Source of the DNA: Mortierella sp. BCC40632
Lineage: Eukaryota; Mortierellomycota; Mortierellomycetes; Mortierellales; Mortierellaceae
DNA length: 64,000 bases
Assembly: GCA_011634665.1 (NCBI GenBank)
Contig: WAEK01000004.1
Location: 1,537,501 to 1,601,500 of the forward strand
Direction: 5' to 3'
The translations under genes were made by a program, and so were the position numbers. Shown here one piece after another: positions 56,919-64,000 of the stretch (the first letter of the stretch is position 1; each line of letters begins with the position of its first letter). The notes beneath the pieces were generated by a model that ran no database searches, had not been told where the DNA came from, and was given only the letters and a program-made list of their open reading frames with translations.

Positions 56919-57722
56919 AAGTGCATCCAAAATTCGATCAATGATTTTTTTAGATGGAATCATTCCGCATTTACTCCTCAGTTCATGAGTCATTCCTCAT
57001 GTTGATTCGTAGAGAAGATCTACTTTGCGTACTTATGTGGTTCCGACTACAAAGGTCTACTCCAGGTATTGTAGCCATTCTCCGATCGAGCAACATAGTC
57101 AAAAGTACTAACAAAATTTTACACGGGTTTAGTACAGGGTTTTTAGTCTTTGTTCATGGGCTGATAGTTTCGAATCCATTGAAGTTGGGAAAAAACCTTA
57201 GATACACAGAGTACGTCAGTCAATAGACATCACAATCTATCATTATGACCATTCCAGTTTGTCTTTTAGGCGGTCATATCAATGACTATGGCCAGGCACC
57301 TTTTTCACAAATAGGCTAAAAAGTTGCAAAAATTCTCAAAGTGGACGTTCTTCAGAGCGAGAGAAATCGTGACAGATATCCACACAGCCATTGAAATTTA
57401 TGCACGCTGTAAGCTTTGCTTGAACAACTCCTTCTACATACCCAGCCGGGACAAGGTTGTTCGTTCGTTTGATCTATCAGCCCATGAACAAAGACTAAAA
57501 ACCCTGTACTAAACCCGTGTAAAATTTTGTTAGTACTTTTGACTATGTTGCTCGATCGGAGAATGGCTACAATACCTGGAGTAGACCTTTGTAGTCGGAA
57601 CCACATAAGTACGCAAAGTAGATCTTCTCTACGAATCAACATGAGGAATGACTCATGAACTGAGGAGTAAATGCGGAATGATTCCATCTAAAAAAATCAT
57701 TGATCGAATTTTGGATGCACTT
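56919..57722. mobile_element. 804-bp foldback element with 248-bp inverted arms
   Basis: Arms 56919-57166 and 57475-57722 are mirror images starting AAGTGCATCCAAAATTCG. The unique centre is about 308 bp. Flanking TA duplications (56917-56918, 57723-57724) show Tc1/mariner-type insertion into transposase A. It has no transposase; ORFs in its arms are mirror duplicates without meaning. Confidence 0.88.
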
Positions 57723-58706
57723 TACGAATAGAGACTATCTTTTTTCAGATACTTCCTGATTGTCTCTATGTGAACGTCAACTCCGTCTGTTCCAAGAACG
57801 AGCTGCTTTCCCTCGAGAACAGTTGAAATTTGACCACTGTCCACTTGGCGAATAAGCATCCTCCTAGTGGCATCGCAAACTTTCTTAGGACGACCTATTA
57901 TCGGATCAGGAATATTCTCCTTGTCCTCGTTCCTGATCTTATCGATAGCTGCAAGGGAGATATGAAGCTCATTTGCCACCTGACGGATCGACCTTCCGTG
58001 TCGAAGAAGAGTCTTGACATTGTTGATCTTTTCTTGGGAGAGCCGTCTCATTTTGGATTGGTGTTCTGTTAATGATTGAAACAGCAGGAGAGGAGAATAC
58101 AGTGCTGAGGAGCCGTGCTGAAAGATAAAGAGTTGGTTGAGAAAGAGAAGCGGAGGTGAAAAGAATGCTATTTCAAACAAAGTGTATGAATGGACTGGAT
58201 ATTTTTGAAATCATGGTTTGATATCATGCTGAGCAGATTCCTGTCACAGATGAAACCGGAATGAAACCCAACGGCCAGACAACCCTTTCTTTCAATTGCG
58301 ATAGCACTGTGTCTTGGAACAGGGAGTAATCACAAAAGTGCTGCAATTTCAAAATTATGCGAACACTTTCGCTGACCACTTTACTAAAAATCTGAAGTTG
58401 CTCATGTTGGTAATGAAAAATACCGCAATACTGCCAAACAAATGAACGACCAAGGTACCTTTAACAGCTCTACAATGCTCACGATTTACTCAAATACTCT
58501 CCTCCTGGATTGAATGGATTGGATTGGATTGGATTGGATTATATTGGAGTATGAGTGGATTGGATTGTGAGTGGATTGGATTCGAAATGGATTGGATTTG
58601 GACTTTTTAAACTTCGGATTGGATTTGCGAAATTAAGATCCATATCCGAAAAAATATGGATATCCAAACTGAATCCATATTTTCGGATATCCATTGGCGA
58701 ACGCTA

Positions 58707-59255
58707 GTCACCTTCACGCCCCAGCACTTACCTACCAGCGAAAGGGCATGCTACGAATGACGGTAAGCGTCTTCCAAACTCCTTCCTTTTGAACAATCTT
58801 CACGCGGGAGTGACTGATCTCCACTGGGACATCATTGATTATTACATTATTGGGCTGGCTGAATGAGAGAAAGAGAGAAAGAGATGTGGTGGGTTAATGA
58901 GCCAAAGAGATGTCTTTCCAAAGCAGTGCTGTTCTTCCTCTCTATTTTCTCCTCCTCCACCTTCTCTCTCTAAGTCTCCGATCTTGCAACTGGCAGTGAA
59001 TTGTGGCATTGATCAGTCGCCATTGCTGCCAATGAGCTTGCTAGATGGTTGGTCGTTTGATGGTCAAAAAAAAAAAAAAAAAAAAAAATAACTGGGCCTT
59101 TTGTATCTTTTCTTCCTGCTCTTTGTTCTATTCCACCTCTTCTTCTTCCTCGCCCTTTTCTTTCCGCTCCTATCTCTCTATAACCATACTGTTTGCCGTG
59201 GGTTGCGGCATTGATCACTCTCAATTATCCTCCAGTGGCGAGGACCCCATATGTA
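58707..59255. other. Intergenic, CT-rich with poly-A
   Basis: No gene recognised. CT-rich blocks and an A22 run near 59067 occupy it. It is the flank of the nested element and of the next Tc1. Confidence 0.5.
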
Positions 59256-59518
59256 AAGACCTCCAAAAATGTGTTCGCATAAATTTTGTATTTTGATAAG
59301 CGTATCTGCTTTATATACAAATGATATCTAAAAGAGCTACTCTTTAAATCGTAGATTGCCACTTCAATGGAGTAGCTGTCAGTCAACTTGTTTTGCTTAT
59401 TCTTTCATTATTGGTCATGAGACTAATATTTTCTTAGACACCATCCTATTGGAACACATTTTTGGAAACAAGGATTGTACTATCAACAGATTTTAGAAAG
59501 GTCGGATCAAATCTGAAG

Positions 59519-60688
59519 TTAGTTTATTTGAGCTCCCTTTAACTGGATCACCTTGTGCATTCGGCCAGGGAGACTCTCGTAAATAGAATGAATGAAGTCA
59601 ATAGGAAACGATGCCCAGATATCTTCTACCCTACTCCACAGCTCTTGCAAATCTTTAGGACTTGTTTGGTACTGATCCAAGGCCCTTTTGATGTACGCCC
59701 ACACATGTTCGATGATGTTGAGGTCTGCTGAGTTCACAGGCCACTCCAGTCTTTTGATTCGTCTAGAGCGGAAGAAATGATTGATAATACGAGCAGTAGT
59801 GTTTCTCAAAAAAAGCCCGAGCCAAAAAAGTCAGTCCCACACAATGGAAATTTTCGAGCCGAGTCGGGTGAGCTTTCACCGAGAAATTTTACATTGTGTG
59901 GGACTAGTTTTTTTGGCTCGGGCTTTTTTTGAGAAACACTAACGAGCAGTATGTACTCGAGCATTGTCTTGTTGGAAAAGAAACTTACCACGATCCATTC
60001 CACGATAATCCCGGGAAGCGAGTACATAGCTGTTGAGTATATCCAAATACACTTGCGAATTTATCCTCTCTTTGATCCAACTAGCATCGCCCATTCCAAA
60101 AAATGTAATGCAACCCCATATCATGATCTTGCCTCCTCCTCCTTGTGGAACTCCTTTCGAGTGATGTTCTCTTTTTCCTTTGTTTTCTGGTTTTGAATAA
60201 AAGACTTTCCTTCCATAGGTCCCCATCTTGCTAATGATGGTCTCGTCGGAGAACATCACATTCTTCCAGTCTTCCACTGTCCAGTGAAGATGCTCCCTTG
60301 CAAACTGCACTCGAGCCTTCTTTTGAATCTTCGTCAGATAAAGCCGTTTACGTTGGATGTAAGAGTTGAGGTCTCCATGATTCACACAGTTCCTGACCGT
60401 CTCTACAGGAACCTGTATTCCATCCGTCGCCTGAACAAATCTTTGACCTTCTCGAAGAGTTAAAAGTTGACCAGTGTCTACTTGACGAACAAGCATCCGT
60501 ATTGTCGCATCGCAAACTTTCTTCGGCCTACCCATTTTAGGATCGGGTATGTTCTCTTTGTCAGTCTTTCTGATCCTATCAATGGCCGCAAGGGAGATAT
60601 GTAGCTCGGCTGACACTTGGCGGACTGATCTTCCGGATCGGAGTAATGTCTTGATATCATCGACCTTGGCTTGGGAGAGCTGCCTCAT
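59519..60688 (-). pseudogene. Tc1 transposase C, interrupted only by a MITE
   Basis: Starts MRQLSQAKVDDIKTLLRSGR (60688) with two HTH units and GRPKKVCDATIRML. The catalytic first Asp is in NVMFSDETIISKMG, the second in FLFQQDNARVHTA, the Glu in NSADLNIIEHVW. The frame is open to the MITE at 59941 and again from 59797 to the stop at 59519. Removing the MITE and one ACGAGCAG restores a continuous frame of about 340 residues. About 80% similar in wording to transposase A. Confidence 0.9.
59798..59941. mobile_element. 144-bp hAT-type MITE (CTCAAAAAAAGCCCGAGCC family), copy 2
   Basis: Same arms as 42564-42708. Perfect 8-bp duplication ACGAGCAG, inside transposase C between the second and third catalytic residues. 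Confidence 0.93.
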
Positions 60689-61025
60689 CGTGGAATGACG
60701 AAATGTACAGAGAGTATACTGAGGGAGAGCGGCCAGTGTAAGTGAAGAGTAGGGTGCTATGTAGAAAGAAGTTGAGGAAAAAAGGCGCTAGAAAGAAATA
60801 GAGGTGGGTTTTCAAAAAAGTGTATCAATGTACCGCACATTTTTAAGGCAAACTTACAGGCGGAAGATAAGTTTTTTTAGAAATAAGGTGAGACCAGGAT
60901 GGAGCCCATTGGCAATACTTTCTACCAAAGTACCCACGAGAGCATTATGTCTTGGTATAATATGGAATCAAAAAAAAAGAGTTGAAATACTAGATTTATG
61001 CGAACACTTTTTTTGAGGTCTTTAT

Positions 61026-61424
61026 TCATCTACAATCTATTGAGGGGCATGCAGACGAAATGGCTTTACAGCCCCAAATTATCCACCCATGGAAAGGGCT
61101 AAAAACGTAACTACAGCGACCAGTGTCAGTTACTACACGACACCGTTCAGATAGGACCGATGTTGCTGGGACAACAAAAAAGTCTCTCGCCATCTTGGAG
61201 AGATAGGGATACTCTTCTTGGTGGAGTTTCCAATAGATTAACGGCTGTTGTAATTCGCATCGGCCCGTAGCAAATACTTGAAGCTCATCATCTCTTGTCA
61301 GTTGCCTCTCATCCAAATGCTGCTTCCTAGACTCATTACGTCTACGCTTTCGCTTGAAAAGCTCCTTCAGTTCCAAGTTGTCTGTCTCGGCGGCAGGATC
61401 TCCTTTCGATGAGTTACCAGTCAT
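61026..61424 (-). CDS. hAT transposase dimerisation-domain fragment
   Basis: 132 residues starting MTGNSSKGDPAAETDNLELK. Residues about 65-95 read PLIYWKLHQEEYPYLSKMA and FFVVPATSVLSER, the hATC signature; the expected C-terminal helix is degenerate afterwards. The DDE core and BED finger are absent. A TATA-like ATAAATAG lies near 61550, upstream of the ATG. It may be an internally deleted hAT gene; it is unknown whether it is expressed. Its 3' end abuts the TA target of Tc1 C. Confidence 0.7.
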   Translation of the reverse strand: MTGNSSKGDPAAETDNLELKELFKRKRRRNESRKQHLDERQLTRDDELQVFATGRCELQQPLIYWKLHQEEYPYLSKMARDFFVVPATSVLSERCRVVTDTGRCSYVFSPFHGWIIWGCKAISSACPSIDCR

Positions 61425-61763
61425 GGTAGTTGTCGAGAACCGACTCTGGGATTAAGAGAGGAAGTGTGAGGAAGGGTACTGCAGGGGACGAGGCAAGGTC
61501 TGGATGATATGGTTTTATTTTTGGATACTGATTCAAGGAGGGGGAAAGGGGACTATTTATGTGTGTTGATCGGGGCTATGACTCATGATGGCTTTGCTAC
61601 TGCGGGTGGCTGTTGGACTGCGGGTGGCTTTCTCTGTGGCAAACAACAGTCAATCTCATTTGACTGGGGTGCCTGAGAGGAGCTGCAACAGTCAAAGGCC
61701 AGGGAGGCTCTGGTTGGCAGTGTTTCTCAACGAACCAACTGTCGCGTACTAATGAGTTGTGTC
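61425..61763. other. Upstream of the hAT fragment, with a solitary hAT terminal sequence
   Basis: Contains the putative TATA of the hAT fragment and, at 61718, CAGTGTTTCTCAACGA, a typical hAT left end without a visible partner. Confidence 0.45.
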
Positions 61764-61873
61764 TAGTGTTCTTCAACTCAACTCACCAACTCACGGACTC
61801 AACTCAACTCAACTCATGAGTTGAGTTGAGTTGAGTTCAAACTTTCTCCCAACTCGACTCATGGGAAACACTA
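61764..61873. mobile_element. 110-bp AACTC-rich hAT-type MITE, copy 3 (short, inverted)
   Basis: TAGTGTTCTTCAACTC to GGGAAACACTA with perfect 8-bp duplication GTTGTGTC. A shortened relative of the 371-bp copies in opposite orientation. Confidence 0.92.
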
Positions 61874-62018
61874 GTTGTGTCATAAGGAATGAGGAAAGGG
61901 CGAGCCTCATTCCTACATTCCCGAAAAATGCTCTTCCTTACGTGTACATTCATTTCTAGGTTCTACATGTGCAGCGTTTCTCACGGATATTGCAAAATAG
62001 TGCCTAAATTACCATGAC

Positions 62019-62140
62019 CAGTGTTTCTGATATCAATCTTTCGGCTTGAAATTTCATAGTAAAGTTTGATGTTTGAGCTTGAGTTTGATCAAACTTTATT
62101 AAGAAATATCAAGTTTTCAAAGCTTTGATCAGAAACACTG
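62019..62140. mobile_element. 122-bp hAT-type MITE (GATATCAATCTTTC family), copy 3
   Basis: Same ends and interior as the copies at 51215 and 52045, perfect 8-bp duplication ACCATGAC. Confidence 0.93.
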
Positions 62141-62182
62141 ACCATGACTCTAATCAATATCTGTTCTTCTCTATAATAGACC

Positions 62183-62916
62183 TAGCGTTCGCCAATGGAT
62201 ATCCGAAAATATGGATTCAGTTTGGATATCCATATTTTTTCGGATATGGATCTTAATTTCGCAAATCCAATCCGAAGTTTAAAAAGTCCAAATCCAATCC
62301 ATTTCTAATCCAATCTACTCACAATCCAATCCACTCATAATCCAATATAATCCAATCCAATCCAATCCAATCCAATCCAATCCATTCAATCCAGGATGCA
62401 ATAGAAAAGGCGATCGTGGAAGTCGGAGTAAGTCTGCTTTATTAAGGATAGTGAGGGAAGGGTATTTATACAGGTTGAGGGACTATTTGGGGGCGCGGAT
62501 AGTGGCGCGCCACTATGTTGTACAGAGGTAGGCGCAGCAATGTGGCTGTCCTATTTCACAGGAGGAGAGTATTTGAGTAAATCGTGAGCATTGTAGAGCT
62601 GTTAAAGGTACCTTGGTCGTTCATTTGTTTGGCAGTATTGCGGTGTTTTTCATTACCAACATGAGCAACTTCAGATTTTTAGTAGGTTGGTTGGAAGGAC
62701 AGCTCATGGTATGACTGGATTGGATTGAATGGATTGGATTGGATTGGATTGGATTGTAAATGGATTGGACTCCAAATAGATCTTTAAATTTCGGATATGG
62801 ATTACATTTATAAATCCATCCAGGATTCTATGGATTGGATATGGATTAGATTGAACCAAATGGATTGGATTTGGATTTTACCAACCTGGTTTGGATTATC
62901 CGAATGGCGAACGCTA
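62183..62916. mobile_element. 734-bp AATCC-rich non-autonomous element, intact ends
   Basis: TAGCGTTCGCCAATGG ... GAATGGCGAACGCTA with perfect 8-bp duplication AATAGACC, so it moves like a hAT element. Both flanks are built of GGATTGGATT/AATCC repeats. The central part (about 62400-62690) is unique with a TTTATACAGG motif but no ORF of note. It is the sister of the element at 54112-58706 and shows that element's empty Tc1 target site. Confidence 0.92.
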
Positions 62917-63157
62917 AATAGACCTCAGAGATGCAAGCAGGATGGACTAACTTACGAGAACAAGAAAAAGGTAACTTCAGGACGAGTGGAGGTTGTCCAG
63001 AAATAAGAAAGGAGGTCTAATCATCTTTCTAACTAAATTTATCATACAGACACCTTTCTCTCCTTTTCTTTCTTTCCCACACAACAATTTCTTTTTCTTT
63101 CACGTCTTCCCACGCACATTGCACATTTACAGAGATATTAACAACTGGAGTATGAAG

Positions 63158-63321
63158 CAGTGTTTCTCAACGAGACAGATTTCGTTCGATAACTCGTTTC
63201 GTTTCGTTAATGTTTCGTTTCGATAACGGCCATTTACAGGGAGTTAGTACTGGCTTAACGAAACGAGTCCGCGGCTTAACGAGACGAGATCTTGACTTTT
63301 TCTGTTCGATAAGAAACACTG
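63158..63321. mobile_element. 164-bp hAT-like MITE with TTTCGTTTCG repeats
   Basis: CAGTGTTTCTCAACGA at the left and AAGAAACACTG at the right; the interior is TTTCG/CGAAA-rich. No 8-bp duplication is visible, so it may be old or recombined. Confidence 0.7.
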
Positions 63322-63498
63322 CTCAAAACAGAGGAGCATATTCAGAGTGATATGAGACAGAGCGTGCCCTTTCACACTGTCCTTGCCTTCTGTTCTCCTC
63401 TCTGTAATCCTATCTCCCTCTCTCTCTCCTCACATCAAAGCTATGTCCTTTTTTTTTTTTTATCCTTGGCTCAATCAGTTAAGTTTAATCTGCGAAGG

Positions 63499-64000
63499 AT
63501 GCCTCTAGCAAAATCACTTCAGCCAAGAGAACTTGCGATCCCCCCTCTGCAATGGCCAGCCTGCCCTTCTATAAAAATAGATCCAACAGAAATAGAAAGA
63601 ATATTGCAACTTTTCGAAGTAGTCGACGTCAGTATTGTCCCCCTTTTCTCGGACTTGGAGTCCCCTCCTCCTCATGACCCCAGATCAGCAGACAATAACA
63701 TCCAGCAATCAAGGCATGTTAAACTTTGCTCCATCACTGTTTCTACCCGTGATGAAGATGGAGTGATAATAAGCTCAGTCAACCAAATATACCCATATAT
63801 TTCTAATCATTTAAAATCACATTGCCCAAATCACCTGATAAACAGATGCGCTCTATATCAGCTGATCATCTGTCCTGGCGAGGATGAGAGGGCGCCAGGG
63901 GTGATGAACATGGCTTTTGTTTGCTCATTGGGCTCCATGCTGGCTCAAGAAATGGGACAAATGGCTCAATGCACCAGGCATTCTTGCTCTCTAGGAAAAA
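63499..64000 (+). CDS. Unrecognised protein, partial (runs off the window)
   Basis: From the ATG at 63499 the frame stays open for 167 codons to the window edge without a stop. It begins MPLAKSLQPRELAIPPLQWP and later has VDVSIVPLFSDLESPPPHD and YQLIICPGEDERAPG. I recognise no domain, signal peptide or membrane segment. It is preceded by a T run and AT-rich sequence. It could be a host gene, or part of a transposon gene given the neighbourhood. Confidence 0.5.
   Translation, partial: MPLAKSLQPRELAIPPLQWPACPSIKIDPTEIERILQLFEVVDVSIVPLFSDLESPPPHDPRSADNNIQQSRHVKLCSITVSTRDEDGVIISSVNQIYPYISNHLKSHCPNHLINRCALYQLIICPGEDERAPGVMNMAFVCSLGSMLAQEMGQMAQCTRHSCSLGK

Larger units (their letters stand above)
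54599..58051 (-). pseudogene. Tc1 transposase A, split by two insertions
   Basis: The N-terminus 58051-57725 has paired HTH domains (MRRLSQEKINNVKTLLRHGR, then GRPKKVCDATRRM). The middle 56916-56497 has the first Asp in DWKNVMFSDETVV and the second in FLFQQDNAKVHTA. The C-terminus 54864-54599 has ANSADLNIIEHVW with the Glu of the DDE triad. Both junctions restore the frame exactly once a TA and the insert are removed, so the gene was apparently intact when hit. Confidence 0.85.
54346..58381 (-). mobile_element. Tc1/mariner transposon A, itself carrying two insertions
   Basis: Inverted ends AGTGGTCAGCGAAAGTGTTC and the reverse complement, flanked by TA (54344-54345 and 58382-58383). The empty site is seen in the sister element at about 62685. 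Removing the inserts at 54867-56494 and 56919-57722 with one TA each leaves about 1.6 kb with one transposase. Confidence 0.9.
54112..58706. mobile_element. AATCC-rich hAT-like element (TAGCGTTCGCC ends) carrying nested Tc1 transposons
   Basis: Ends TAGCGTTCGCC and GGCGAACGCTA match the 734-bp element at 62183-62916, here in inverted orientation. The outer 230-330 bp on each side are the ATGGATTGGATT/AATCCAATCCAT repeats of that element. Between them lies a 4036-bp Tc1 insertion. No 8-bp duplication is visible at the outside (GTACTAAC versus GTCACCTT), so one flank has been rearranged. Confidence 0.8.
59256..61022 (-). mobile_element. Tc1/mariner transposon C
   Basis: Ends AAGACCTCCAAAAATGTGTT and the imperfect inverse ending GAGGTCTT, between TA dinucleotides (59254-59255, 61023-61024). 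About 1.62 kb without the MITE at 59798-59941. Confidence 0.88.

Noticed and set aside
56954..57687. Two ORFs starting MESFRIYSSVHES and a transposase extension reading MTHELRSKCG
   Set aside because: They are frames through the arms of a foldback element; the true transposase frame continues only after the element is removed.

Overview
This window comes from a filamentous fungus, most probably of the Mortierella group (Mortierellomycota). The evidence is genes with several short GT-AG introns, single-exon F-box/leucine-rich proteins, many poly-A/T and (CT)n tracts in introns and intergenic DNA, and a dense DIRS/Ty3/Tc1/hAT transposon load. The taxonomic call is inference. No rRNA, tRNA, CRISPR array or bacterial-type operon was seen.

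Housekeeping half (1-38 kb). In order: an M20-family amidohydrolase (197-1902, +), an F-box protein (3123-4613, -), about 6 kb of low-complexity DNA, and a 2.1-kb near-perfect inverted duplication (10781-15386) whose arms each carry a small secreted protein gene. Next come a ZIP7-like zinc transporter (15852-17282, -) divergent from a TMCO4/DUF726 protein (17767-20260, +), a DNAJC8-like J-protein (20323-21197, -), an RBR-type ubiquitin ligase (24869-25999, -), proteasome subunit alpha-4 (28092-29458, +), an ATG4 autophagy protease with a very large insertion (29811-34756, -) and an App1-like phosphatidate phosphatase (35671-38101, +). Exon boundaries were worked out by hand from GT/AG sites with phase continuity. 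Decayed TnpB/Fanzor-like pieces lie at 21.7-22.1 kb and 27.2-27.7 kb, and a DIRS relic at 23.1-24.3 kb.

Transposon half (38-63.5 kb). The backbone is a broken multi-exon Fanzor-like gene (eukaryotic TnpB homologue) on the minus strand, spread over 38852-53340. One of its introns was invaded by a DIRS-type tyrosine-recombinase retrotransposon (40101-50062). That element was invaded by a Ty3/gypsy LTR element with a perfect CTTCC target duplication (43427-48979) and by a hAT-type MITE. Three more hAT-type MITEs sit in the Fanzor exons or between them, one of them beside the codon of the presumed RuvC-I aspartate. A fourth MITE lies just upstream of its 5' end.

Further right, a 'Russian doll' (54112-58706) holds an AATCC-rich hAT-like element, inside it a Tc1-type transposon, and inside that a second Tc1 and an 804-bp foldback element. 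A separate Tc1 (59256-61022) with a nearly intact transposase is interrupted by a MITE. A hAT dimerisation-domain ORF (61026-61424) and more MITEs follow. The window ends in an open, unrecognised ORF (63499-64000).

How the parts relate: the host genes are independent housekeeping functions (proteostasis, autophagy, lipid and zinc handling, splicing). The second half is a transposon graveyard in which insertion order can be read from nesting, TA or 8-bp duplications and restored reading frames.
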